A stretch of DNA of 64,000 nt, taken from NCBI RefSeq assembly GCF_006491645.1, contig NZ_VDCZ01000005.1:62001-126000 (forward strand). Reading direction: 5' to 3'. The notes beneath the pieces were generated by a model. That model was not told where the DNA came from and did no database searches. It saw nothing but the letters and a program-made list of their open reading frames with translations. The DNA is from Flavobacterium profundi (GTDB taxonomy: Bacteria > Bacteroidota > Bacteroidia > Flavobacteriales > Flavobacteriaceae). Below, piece after piece: positions 7,183-15,456 of the stretch (position 1 is its first letter; each line of letters begins with the position of its first letter). Made by a program: the position numbers and the translations under genes.

Positions 7183-10100
7183 TTAGTTTTTATAATGGTA
7201 CTTGTTTTCACTCAAAATATTACCGTCTTTGTCTTTTACAAATTCCAAACGGTTAAAACCATCGTAATAATACGTAATACGATTCCCTTTTGGATCGGTA
7301 ATCGTGCTTACTCCTACAGATGGTTTATAGGTGTAAGTAGTTACCATAGCATTGGCTAAAGCGGGATGATTTCTTAAGGCATCTAATTTTTCTAAAACTA
7401 CACTTTCTGGAGCACCCGAGTTACTTGGGTTTGTATGAGTGGTAGTACCAATATCTGTTATTAAATTAGTGGGAATACTATTATAGGCAATATTTTCAAT
7501 TTTAGCAACAGGCAATGTCCCATTATAGCCCCAAATATAGCTAATAAGCACACCTCCTTCTTGTTGTACTTCTAAAGGATTACCATTAGCATCCTCAACA
7601 AGATTATATTTCACTCTATCTTCTAAAGCAAGTGCTCCGTTAGAGGTTTTTATAATTTCTGGAGCTAGTAAATTATCATTCCAATTCTTATAAACGGTTT
7701 CAACTTCAGACGTTTTCTCTGTACCATTAAACGACTGCACAACTAATGGCATCCCAACCATATTTTTATTGATTAATGAATCTCTTAATGTCTTACCGCT
7801 CATTTCAGAATCTAAAGGATAATAATATTTGGTTTCTAAAGTTTCTTCTAATGAATTGGTTGTTGCCGTTTTGGCCAAATTATAATGTTCGTTATAATCA
7901 TAATCGTAAGTAGTAGTGGTTTCCACCACTTCGTTTTCAAAATAATCGGTTACTTTAGTGGAAGCTAAATCTAAAGTTCCGCCTATAAAGAACGAAGTTC
8001 TGTAACCATAGTAATCTTGACCATTTTCATAAAAAGGACAAAATGTAGCATAAGGATAAGCAAATTTTGTTCTGTTTCTTTGATAAACATTGGAATAACT
8101 TATATTCTCATTTAACTTTTTCTCAATATCTAATATTTGAAAAGGGTTGGTATATTCAATATTGTTATGATAATTAATATATATGTCATTTATATTTGTT
8201 AAAGTATTTGTATACAATCCTAAATGATATTGATCAAACAATAAATAATCGTTTTCAACCATTTTTACTAAGCTATAATTGCCATTTGTTTTTTTATACA
8301 CTTTTTGAAGCAATTCTTTTCCTCTTAACCATTCATTATCCGAAACTGGATGTACTGGAAATCTAAAATAATTTCCAACATCTGGAATTAAACTATAGTA
8401 GGTAGTTACTTTATCTTTTTTGTTATTAAACTTATCGGTTACATATTCATTTACCATAGCATAACCAAAATTATCTTTCATAAAGGAACTATATAATCCA
8501 CCAGGCAAATTAGGTGTATGATCATATCCATTACCATCTGGAGAATTAGGATGGTGTGTCATAAAAGCTGCAACACTTAACAAATAACCCGTAGTGATTC
8601 CATTACTATCTACATACTCATATTTTTTAGAATTTTCTTCTGCACCAGTTGCAGAATAATTGGTGATTTTTTTAATTCTATTTCCTGGACCAAACAATAG
8701 AGAACTATGATTGTATTCTCTTTCTTTAAAATTTAAAGAAACAAAAAAACTATTCTCCATTAGATTAGTAGGATTATTAGGGTCTGGATAAGGATTCCAA
8801 TTGGAATCTCTTGGATCTACTACCAAAGAATAAGAACCATTTGTAAGACCATTAATTGGATTATTTCCCGTACTTAAATTGGTTACAGTATTGGTTGTAT
8901 GATTAATTAATCGACAAGGAAAATTTTTCGGAACCGAAAGGTTTACATTGATGGTAGGACTATTGATAACTAAATTGTTTATGGTAAATGTTTTTATATA
9001 CCTACCACCATCATACGTTTGAGGCTCAAAAATTGATAATACTATTGATTTAGAAAATGTTGGATTTGGATCTTGAATCTTAATTGCTTCTGGTAAATTA
9101 TTTTTTAAAAAGTTGGGTTCGTATTCAAATACTGTTGAACCACCTGTAGGATAGGTTATTTTTTTAAGAATACCTGCTTGCATTTTAACAGGGTCAACAG
9201 CTGAATTTCCACCATTATCAATAAATCGTAAATATTGTCCTCTATTTTTGCCGTTGTAATAACCCCAAGAATCGATAGAATTAGAATGTCTACTTGGCAG
9301 TTGTTGTTCGTCATATTCAAAACTATAGGTTTGCTCTTCATTGGTAATTAAATCTATAAAAACAACCGATGTTAAAAACAATCTTTTCGTAGCCATATTA
9401 TCAGCAGATCTTAAATGGTAATTAATATTATCATCTTCAAATCCTATTTTATATACATAATTGAATTTTATCTTTTTGATTAATTCATTTTTTACATTAT
9501 ACAATTCAATTCGATCTAATGCATGACCAAAAGATAGATCATCTCTTGTATTTAATTGATTAATAAACTTTACTTTACCTTCATTGAACCTAATTTCACT
9601 TATCAAATTTTGATGTGATCTACATTGATTATAATTACAAGATACCTCTGGACTTCCTGCTTGATAATCTCCTGAAAAAATATACTCATAATCACCCGAT
9701 CTTCTAAATAAACCTACATCTTCTGGTGCATATATATATTGAATTTGATGATTGGTGGCTGTTGTTATCGTTTCTAAATTCCACGAATTATAAATATCTC
9801 CTTCATTAATTGGTGAAGGATATTCTGCTCCAACTCCCATATACACTCTTACTGATGATAAAGTTCGATCATACTCTTTATAGTTTTCACCATACGTATA
9901 CTTATTACCTGCATTGTCAATCACCTGAAAACCAGAACCTGTATTACCTGTAATCTTTATATCACTAATTTTTTGAGTTAGTATTTGTGGGTTATTTTTA
10001 TCCATATAAAACTCACCGCTGTAAAAATTAGAATTAAGCATGTATTTATCTGGTATAAAATCATACTGAGCCCCTTGAGATTCTCCATAATTAAATACAC

Positions 10101-10500
10101 TCCCTCTTGCATTATAATTTTCATAGAAACCGCTCATCAAATTAGAAGTTAGAGTACCAGGATAATGATGTTCATCAGCCCTTCCTCTTACTTGTCTGGA
10201 AATCATTCCTCCGTAATTCAACGTCCAACCCATGCCTACTCTTGAGGCAACCTCAGTGACTTGAACTCCTCTTGAAGAATAACTTAAAGAAATAGGAATC
10301 GATACACCTCCTGAATTAATCTCTAATAAAGGAATATTTGTATTATGAGTTCCGTTGTATAGCGATACTGGTGTTTCATTAAATCTAAAAATAGAAGATG
10401 CCTCTGGTGATAAAGGAACCACTTGAGGTAACTCTTGGGCAAATGCAAAACACGTACTCAGCAATAGTACTATTGTTTTTAGGTTTTTTATATATTTCAT
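7183..10500 (-). CDS. Large secreted YD/RHS-related protein (1105 aa)
   Basis: The protein has a signal peptide (residues 1-21, cleaving after FAFA). The N-part is typical of bacteroidetal RHS-partner proteins, with LSPEASSIFRFNETPVSLYN, IPISLSYSSRGVQVTEVASR and GMGWTLNYGGMISRQVRG, and resembles the SpvB/TcB-like start of insecticidal toxin complexes. The middle is a long beta-rich region. The last 80 residues hold true YD repeats (VSTITDPKGNRITYYYDG, FVKDKDGNILSEN). It stops only 4 bases before the start of the RHS toxin gene and begins 12 bases after the T9SS protein gene. The split into two consecutive YD proteins recalls B/C shell partners that enclose a toxin tip. That comparison is inference; no toxin domain is seen in this protein. 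Confidence 0.75.
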   Translation of the reverse strand: MKYIKNLKTIVLLLSTCFAFAQELPQVVPLSPEASSIFRFNETPVSLYNGTHNTNIPLLEINSGGVSIPISLSYSSRGVQVTEVASRVGMGWTLNYGGMISRQVRGRADEHHYPGTLTSNLMSGFYENYNARGSVFNYGESQGAQYDFIPDKYMLNSNFYSGEFYMDKNNPQILTQKISDIKITGNTGSGFQVIDNAGNKYTYGENYKEYDRTLSSVRVYMGVGAEYPSPINEGDIYNSWNLETITTATNHQIQYIYAPEDVGLFRRSGDYEYIFSGDYQAGSPEVSCNYNQCRSHQNLISEIRFNEGKVKFINQLNTRDDLSFGHALDRIELYNVKNELIKKIKFNYVYKIGFEDDNINYHLRSADNMATKRLFLTSVVFIDLITNEEQTYSFEYDEQQLPSRHSNSIDSWGYYNGKNRGQYLRFIDNGGNSAVDPVKMQAGILKKITYPTGGSTVFEYEPNFLKNNLPEAIKIQDPNPTFSKSIVLSIFEPQTYDGGRYIKTFTINNLVINSPTINVNLSVPKNFPCRLINHTTNTVTNLSTGNNPINGLTNGSYSLVVDPRDSNWNPYPDPNNPTNLMENSFFVSLNFKEREYNHSSLLFGPGNRIKKITNYSATGAEENSKKYEYVDSNGITTGYLLSVAAFMTHHPNSPDGNGYDHTPNLPGGLYSSFMKDNFGYAMVNEYVTDKFNNKKDKVTTYYSLIPDVGNYFRFPVHPVSDNEWLRGKELLQKVYKKTNGNYSLVKMVENDYLLFDQYHLGLYTNTLTNINDIYINYHNNIEYTNPFQILDIEKKLNENISYSNVYQRNRTKFAYPYATFCPFYENGQDYYGYRTSFFIGGTLDLASTKVTDYFENEVVETTTTYDYDYNEHYNLAKTATTNSLEETLETKYYYPLDSEMSGKTLRDSLINKNMVGMPLVVQSFNGTEKTSEVETVYKNWNDNLLAPEIIKTSNGALALEDRVKYNLVEDANGNPLEVQQEGGVLISYIWGYNGTLPVAKIENIAYNSIPTNLITDIGTTTHTNPSNSGAPESVVLEKLDALRNHPALANAMVTTYTYKPSVGVSTITDPKGNRITYYYDGFNRLEFVKDKDGNILSENKYHYKN

Positions 10501-10512
10501 GGTAATGTTGTC

Positions 10513-12135
10513 TTATTTTTTAATCACTTTTACGCTTCCTTTTTCAGTGTTGGTTTTTATTTCAACCAAGTAAATCCCTTGTGGTAGATGACTTACTTCA
10601 ATAGGAATCGTACGGTCGCCTTGTAAGGTTTGGGTTTGTAGGCTTCTTCCGTTTAAGTCGTATACGGTAGCCGTTCCTGTTTCGTATTCAAAGTTTACGA
10701 TGATATTGGTAAAACTAATCGCAGGATTTGGCATTGCCTCTACTTTGATTTTTAGTTCTTCTTCTTTTTCTTTATCGCGTAGTTTCACTACCCAAAAATC
10801 ACTCCCTCCTTTAGCTGATTTCTTATCTCTGGAAGCGCTTCCTTTGGAAGTTCCTGCTAAAAGATAACCACCATCTCTAGTTTCTAAGAGTTTCTTCAAT
10901 ACTTCATCGCCTTTACTACCAACCGTTTGACTCCAAATCTCTTCTCCTTTCGCATTGATTTTTAAAGCGATATAATCGTTAATTCCTTCTTTGTCTGAAC
11001 TGAGACTCTTCCCTAATACCTTTTGTGCATTGGCTTTGGCCTCACTTTGCGCATAACCACCAATTAAATAACTACCGTCTTTGTTTTCTACAATAGACGT
11101 TAGTACATCAATCTTTCCATAGTTATAGGTTTCTTGCCAATCGATTGCGCCTTTCTCATCTAATTTTAGTACCCAAAAATCACTTCCATTTTGACTGGAT
11201 TTTGATTTGGAATTCGTAGCACCTGAATTGGAATTTCCACCCACAATAAAACCACCATCTTTGGTTTGTGATAAGGTAAATAAATTATCGTCTTTATCGC
11301 CACCTAAAGTGCGTTGCCATTCGATAGTTCCCGTTTCATCAAGTTTTACTATCCAATAATCGCCTAAACCGAAATTGGCTTCGGTTTTATCACCAGAAAC
11401 AGGTGAATTAGAATAACCACCTAAAATATAACCACCGTCTTTGGTTTGAGATATACTTTTTAATTCGTCAATATATTGACCACCAATGGTTTTTTGCCAT
11501 TGCATGCTTCCATCAGCTTTTAGTTTTACAATCCAAAAATCTAAATTTCCTCTAGAATCTTCGCTTTTACCAAAAGGATTCTTTTCTAAATCTGGTGAAG
11601 TATTCGAACTAGAAGTACCTCCTAAAATGTAGCCACCGTCTTTGGTTTGTGCAATACTCAGTAGTTTTTCCATACCACTACCGCCAATAGTTTTTTGCCA
11701 CAATTCCTGACCTTTAGCATTCAATTTAATCACCCAAAAGTCCTCCTGACCTTTGCAGTCATCTTGCTTGTCGATACTTTTATTTGAAGAAGAACTACCT
11801 CCTAAAATAAAACCACCATCGCTGGTAATAGCAATACTTTGCAACAAATCGACTTGGTTACCTCCAAAACTTTTTTGCCAATCGAGGTTCCCTTTTTCGT
11901 CCATTTTCCAAAGCCAATAATCTAAATCGCCTTTATTATTGTCTTCTTTATTTCCGTTTTTACCAGAAATAGAACTTCCTGCCAGAATAAAACCATAATC
12001 TGGTGTAGGAATCGCATCGTACAAAAATTCGGCATGTTTGCCTCCGTAGGATTTTTCCCAAAGGATGTCTTGGGCGTAAGAAAATGAGCTTGCCAAAATG
12101 AGGGCAAACCCAAAGAATGAGGATTTTTTTATCAT
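10513..12135 (-). CDS. T9SS-exported beta-propeller-like repeat protein (540 aa)
   Basis: The signal peptide (MIKKSSFFGFALILASSFSYA) is followed by about eight repeats of roughly 55 residues with the pattern WQKTIGGSG, L.SI.QTKDGGYILGG.S and DFWVVKL. These look like blades of a propeller. The last ~75 residues (AMPNPAISFTNIIVNF, VYDLNGR, LPQGIYLVEI, KVIKK) are a type A C-terminal sorting domain, so the protein should cross the outer membrane by the T9SS and be anchored or released at the surface. It is the first gene of the operon with the two RHS proteins and the DUF1493 gene. A good promoter lies 30 bases upstream. A surface display or targeting role for the RHS complex is inference from this arrangement. 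Confidence 0.85.
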   Translation of the reverse strand: MIKKSSFFGFALILASSFSYAQDILWEKSYGGKHAEFLYDAIPTPDYGFILAGSSISGKNGNKEDNNKGDLDYWLWKMDEKGNLDWQKSFGGNQVDLLQSIAITSDGGFILGGSSSSNKSIDKQDDCKGQEDFWVIKLNAKGQELWQKTIGGSGMEKLLSIAQTKDGGYILGGTSSSNTSPDLEKNPFGKSEDSRGNLDFWIVKLKADGSMQWQKTIGGQYIDELKSISQTKDGGYILGGYSNSPVSGDKTEANFGLGDYWIVKLDETGTIEWQRTLGGDKDDNLFTLSQTKDGGFIVGGNSNSGATNSKSKSSQNGSDFWVLKLDEKGAIDWQETYNYGKIDVLTSIVENKDGSYLIGGYAQSEAKANAQKVLGKSLSSDKEGINDYIALKINAKGEEIWSQTVGSKGDEVLKKLLETRDGGYLLAGTSKGSASRDKKSAKGGSDFWVVKLRDKEKEEELKIKVEAMPNPAISFTNIIVNFEYETGTATVYDLNGRSLQTQTLQGDRTIPIEVSHLPQGIYLVEIKTNTEKGSVKVIKK

Positions 12136-12164
12136 AAGAATAGCATATAATTTTTACTCAAGAA

Positions 12165-12196
12165 CAAAATTAGGTCTTCTTACCTATAGGAGTCAA
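12165..12196 (-). promoter_or_regulatory. Promoter of the T9SS-RHS-RHS-DUF1493 operon
   Basis: On the minus strand, TTG (12196-12194), a 21-base spacer and TAATTTTG (12172-12165) match the Bacteroidota consensus (TTG, 17-23 bases, TAnnTTTG). The -7 box is 30 bases before the ATG at 12135. Confidence 0.6.
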
Positions 12197-12245
12197 TACG
12201 TATTTATACGTATTTTTCATACTTTTTGCTACGTATAAATACGTA
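12197..12245. promoter_or_regulatory. Perfect 16-bp inverted repeat next to the -33 box
   Basis: TACGTATTTATACGTA (12197-12212) and its exact reverse complement TACGTATAAATACGTA (12230-12245) are separated by 17 bases. The left arm touches the -33 TTG of the operon promoter, the position of an activator or repressor site. Each arm is itself near-palindromic (TACGTA at both ends). It lies close to an attachment site, so recombinase binding is an alternative reading. Confidence 0.55.
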
Positions 12246-12482
12246 CTTTTTTAAATTATCTCTAATGTATAGAGCATTAAAAAAGCTAAAAGGTTGGTTA
12301 AAAGACTTTTATTTTTTCTGCGACAAAAATAGTATGCGCATTTTTTAAAAAATAGGAATATTTTACATTTAACTATGGTTATAGAAAAAATGTAATTTAT
12401 GTTAAAATTAAGTGTAATGTATTAATTAAAATGTTTTAAGTATATTTGTTTAATAACTCAAACCTAAACAGTATATAAATTA

Positions 12483-12493
12483 GTATACGATTT
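12483..12493 (+). other. Putative arm-type site 1 (GTATACGATTT)
   Basis: This is one of four same-strand copies of G[CT]ATA[CT]GATTT, placed one on each side of each tRNA-Met 3' copy. It lies 58 bases left of the first copy. The motif is seen directly; recombinase binding is inferred. Confidence 0.4.
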
Positions 12494-12551
12494 AGTATAC
12501 GTTTTTTATAATATTATATAAAAAACTGCGAAAATTAATGATTTTGGGCAA

Positions 12552-12594
12552 TTCATAACCCTGAGGTCACGGGTTCAACTCCCGTCTTCGCTAC
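12552..12594 (+). repeat. tRNA-Met(CAU) 3' fragment, putative att core copy 1
   Basis: The 43 bases start TTCATAACCCTGAGGTC and end CCCGTCTTCGCTAC. They hold the anticodon loop from U33-CAU, the 3' anticodon strand, the variable loop, a perfect T-arm (ACGGG, TTCAACT, CCCGT) and the 3' acceptor strand. The 5' half is missing: upstream bases cannot pair properly with the acceptor or anticodon strands. An identical copy lies at 15297-15339. Tyrosine integrases commonly cross over at the anticodon loop and leave exactly this 3' duplicate. Confidence 0.75.
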
Positions 12595-12597
12595 AAG

Positions 12598-12633
12598 AAA
12601 CCTTTAATTTTCAACAAATTAAAGGTTTTTTTA
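12598..12633 (+). terminator. Terminator after tRNA-Met fragment 1
   Basis: AACCTTTAATTT, a short loop and AAATTAAAGGTT form the stem, followed by a T-tract. It has the position and form of a tRNA transcript terminator. Confidence 0.7.
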
Positions 12634-12849
12634 TTTCTATAAAATTAAAAAAATTATCTCTAGTTAATTTTTACTACAAAAAGCTCCAAAAACATAAACT
12701 ATTAAAAATCAATTTTTTACTTTTAAAATTATTTTTACATCCCTGAGGTTTAAAAGTAAACCAATCTTGATAATTAAAGCATAAATTATTTATAATCAAT
12801 AATTTACATTTGTTTTTTAATTTTAAAAATATGCATTTGAACACAAAAC

Positions 12850-12860
12850 GCATACGATTT
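12850..12860 (+). other. Putative arm-type site 2 (GCATACGATTT)
   Basis: It lies 256 bases right of tRNA-Met fragment 1 within AAAACGCATACGATTT, which is repeated near-exactly before fragment 2. Confidence 0.4.
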
Positions 12861-12923
12861 AAAATTTAGTACTGTAAAATTGCTGAAATTTAATTTTAAA
12901 TACAATTACAACTAAGTTTAGTT

Positions 12924-12931
12924 TATATTTG
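12924..12931 (+). promoter_or_regulatory. -7 box of the TonB-dependent receptor gene
   Basis: TATATTTG fits TAnnTTTG and lies 25 bases before the ATG at 12957. I do not see a TTG at the right spacing, so a regulator may be needed. Confidence 0.4.
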
Positions 12932-12956
12932 TCTTTGTAAAAATAAAGCTACACTA

Positions 12957-15176
12957 ATGAAATTCTTTTTTTTGACTTCTCTTTTTCTTTTATTTTCCTG
13001 CTTACTTAAAGCACAAACAATCACAGGAAAAATTGTAGACGAAAAGCAAAAACCAATTCAGGAAGCTTATATTCTTAATAAAAGCACTGATAAACATTCA
13101 CATTCTAATGAAAATGGAGATTTTACTTTAGAAAATGTTAGCATAGGAGATATTATTCAAGTTTCATTTGTAGGTTACCAAACTCAACAAATCGAAATAA
13201 AGAACCTTAGCAATACTTTATATATTATTCTAATAGAAAAAGCAATTAACTTAGATGAAATTGTTATTTCTCCTAAAATAAATGCTTTACACATTATAAC
13301 CGATATCGACATCCAAACAAATCCTGTAAATTCTTCTCAGGATGTTTTAAGAAAAGTACCTGGATTATTTATTGGCCAACATGCTGGTGGTGGAAAAGCA
13401 GAACAAATATTCCTTAGAGGCTTTGACATCGATCATGGTACAGATATAAATATAACTGTTGATGGGCTCCCTGTAAATATGGCTTCCCACGCCCATGGAC
13501 AAGGATATGCGGATTTACATTTTGTTATACCTGAAACCATCGAAAGAATAGATTTTGGAAAAGGACCTTACTATCAAAATAAAGGCAATTTTACAACTGC
13601 TGGTTACGTTGATTTTATGACTAAAGAGAGATTAGATCAAAGTTTCATAAAATTAGAGTCTGGACAATTTGATACGTATCGATTATTAGGCATGTTCAAT
13701 CTAATAAATAGCAATAAACATAATGCTTACATTGCTTCAGAATTTTTATCTTCTGATGGTCCTTTCGAAAGTCCTCAAAACTTTAACAGAACCAATCTTT
13801 TTGGAAAATATTCAGGTTATTTAACAAGTAAAGATAGATTAGGCGTTACAATCTCTCATTTTGACAGCAAGTGGGATGCATCGGGTCAAGTACCACAAAG
13901 AGCTGTAGATAGTGGTTTAATTTCGCGTTTTGGCTCCATAGACGATACTGAAGGTGGTAATACATCAAGAAATAATGTTTTGGTTAATTATGACAAAACA
14001 ATTGATGAGAATACAACAATTAGAAATAAAGTTTATATGAGTCAGTATGATTTTGAACTGTATTCTAATTTTACTTTTTTCTTAGAAGACCCAATAAATG
14101 GAGATCAAATCAAACAAAAGGAAAATCGAATCATTTATGGCTTCAACTCAGATTATGAGAAATCTTTCTTAAAAGAAAAATTTAAAGGAAGTTGGCAAGC
14201 TGGAATAAGTTTACGTAACGATCAAAGCAAAAGCGTTGAATTATCACATACTTTAAATAGAACAGAAGTTTTAGAGCAAATTCAATTAGGAAATATTAAT
14301 GAAACTAATTTAGGAGCTTATCTAGGAATAACAATAGATGTTAACAAATGGACTTTTAATCCTTCAGTAAGAATAGATTATTTCAATTTCCAATACAATG
14401 ATGCTTTGCTTACTACATATAAAACACAAGAAGAAACCAAAGCTATTGTAAGCCCAAAATTTAATATTCTTTATAACCCATCAGAACAACTACAATTGTA
14501 CTTAAAAACAGGGAAAGGATTTCATTCTAATGATACTCGAGTAGTAGTTACTGAGCAAGACAAAAAGACATTACCAGCTGCATATGGATTTGATTTAGGT
14601 TACATTTGGAAGCCAACACCAAAAATGGTAGTAAACATGGCATATTGGTATTTATATTTAGCTCAAGAATTTGTATATGTTGGAGATGCAGGTATTGTAG
14701 AACCAAGTGGAAAAACACGTCGTCAAGGAATTGATTTAAGCTATCGATACCAACCCACCAATTGGTTATTTTGGAATTTAGATGCCAATTATACCTATGC
14801 TAGATCTATCGACGAACCAAAAGGAGAAGATTACATTCCATTAGCTCCAGATTTTACTCTAGTAAGTGGTTTGAATTTCATTTTCAAATCAGGTTTATAT
14901 GGAAGTATAAATGCACGTCATTTAGCTGATAGACCAGCAAACGAAGATAATTCAATTGTAGCAAAAGGATATACGGTTACTGATTTTAATGCAGGTTACA
15001 AATGGGAAAAAATAAGTTTAGGAATTCAGATTCAAAATCTTTTTGATGTAGAATGGAATGAAACACAATTTGCTACCGAATCAAGATTACAATCTGAATC
15101 GCAACCAGTAGAAGAAATACATTTTACCCCTGGAACACCATTTTTTATAAAAGCAATGATTCAATATAATTTTTAA
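12957..15176 (+). CDS. TonB-dependent outer-membrane receptor, cargo of the tRNA-Met-bounded segment
   Basis: The 739 residues begin with a signal peptide (to about residue 20). A carboxypeptidase-regulatory-like domain follows (about 21-105; ITGKIVDEKQKPIQEAYI, GDIIQVSFVGYQTQ), then a plug (about 110-225; LRKVPGLFIGQ, IFLRGFDIDHGTDINITVDG) and a 22-strand-type barrel ending MIQYNF. The plug has a His-containing loop (NMASHAHGQGYADLHF), typical of one receptor group but not enough to name a substrate; metal or metallophore is a guess. It is the only gene between the two tRNA-Met 3' copies, with no TonB, SusD or regulator beside it. Length and domain order are normal and the gene looks intact. 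Confidence 0.9.
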   Translation: MKFFFLTSLFLLFSCLLKAQTITGKIVDEKQKPIQEAYILNKSTDKHSHSNENGDFTLENVSIGDIIQVSFVGYQTQQIEIKNLSNTLYIILIEKAINLDEIVISPKINALHIITDIDIQTNPVNSSQDVLRKVPGLFIGQHAGGGKAEQIFLRGFDIDHGTDINITVDGLPVNMASHAHGQGYADLHFVIPETIERIDFGKGPYYQNKGNFTTAGYVDFMTKERLDQSFIKLESGQFDTYRLLGMFNLINSNKHNAYIASEFLSSDGPFESPQNFNRTNLFGKYSGYLTSKDRLGVTISHFDSKWDASGQVPQRAVDSGLISRFGSIDDTEGGNTSRNNVLVNYDKTIDENTTIRNKVYMSQYDFELYSNFTFFLEDPINGDQIKQKENRIIYGFNSDYEKSFLKEKFKGSWQAGISLRNDQSKSVELSHTLNRTEVLEQIQLGNINETNLGAYLGITIDVNKWTFNPSVRIDYFNFQYNDALLTTYKTQEETKAIVSPKFNILYNPSEQLQLYLKTGKGFHSNDTRVVVTEQDKKTLPAAYGFDLGYIWKPTPKMVVNMAYWYLYLAQEFVYVGDAGIVEPSGKTRRQGIDLSYRYQPTNWLFWNLDANYTYARSIDEPKGEDYIPLAPDFTLVSGLNFIFKSGLYGSINARHLADRPANEDNSIVAKGYTVTDFNAGYKWEKISLGIQIQNLFDVEWNETQFATESRLQSESQPVEEIHFTPGTPFFIKAMIQYNF

Positions 15177-15216
15177 TAAAAAAGAAAATAATAACCCAAT
15201 TTCGGAATACAAAAAC

Positions 15217-15227
15217 GCATACGATTT
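15217..15227 (+). other. Putative arm-type site 3 (GCATACGATTT)
   Basis: It lies 70 bases left of tRNA-Met fragment 2. Its context AAAACGCATACGATTT matches site 2. Confidence 0.4.
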
Positions 15228-15296
15228 GGTGTTTTTTAGGACATATTTCAAAGTATAAGTTATTGATAATCAAAAGTAAAATTTTTACTATCTGAT

Positions 15297-15339
15297 TTCA
15301 TAACCCTGAGGTCACGGGTTCAACTCCCGTCTTCGCTAC
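15297..15339 (+). repeat. tRNA-Met(CAU) 3' fragment, putative att core copy 2
   Basis: This is identical over 43 bases to 12552-12594; the match stops on both sides. No 5' tRNA half precedes it. With copy 1 it brackets a 2.7-kb segment holding one gene. For a + strand tRNA, the whole gene is expected to the left of the array and this fragment would mark the right junction with the chromosome. Confidence 0.75.
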
Positions 15340-15361
15340 TAGATTTTATCTATTGAAAATA

Positions 15362-15391
15362 AACGGTTTAGGTTTCTAAATCGTTTTTTTT
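15362..15391 (+). terminator. Terminator after tRNA-Met fragment 2
   Basis: AACGGTTTAG, a GTTT loop and CTAAATCGTT (one G-U pair) are followed by nine Ts. Confidence 0.7.
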
Positions 15392-15422
15392 TATGTCCAA
15401 TTTTTTACCAGCATTACACAAG

Positions 15423-15433
15423 GTATATGATTT
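15423..15433 (+). other. Putative arm-type site 4 (GTATATGATTT)
   Basis: It lies 84 bases right of fragment 2. GTATATGATTTAGTATA closely resembles the site 1 context GTATACGATTTAGTATA. Confidence 0.35.
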
Positions 15434-15456
15434 AGTATATTCTTGTAACCAAAAAG

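Larger units (their letters stand above)
12246..12956. other. AT-rich intergenic stretch with attachment-site features
   Basis: No gene is visible in these 711 bases. They hold, in order, tandem TTAGTATACG direct repeats (12480-12489 and 12492-12501), the 43-bp tRNA-Met 3' copy (12552-12594), a terminator, one GCATACGATTT motif and the -7 box of the TonB-dependent receptor gene. The rest is featureless AT-rich sequence. Confidence 0.6.

Noticed and set aside
12486..12594. Complete tRNA-Met gene ending at 12594
   Set aside because: The T-arm and 3' acceptor strand are perfect, but the bases upstream pair at only five of seven acceptor positions and give no anticodon stem or D-arm. Only the 3' part is present.
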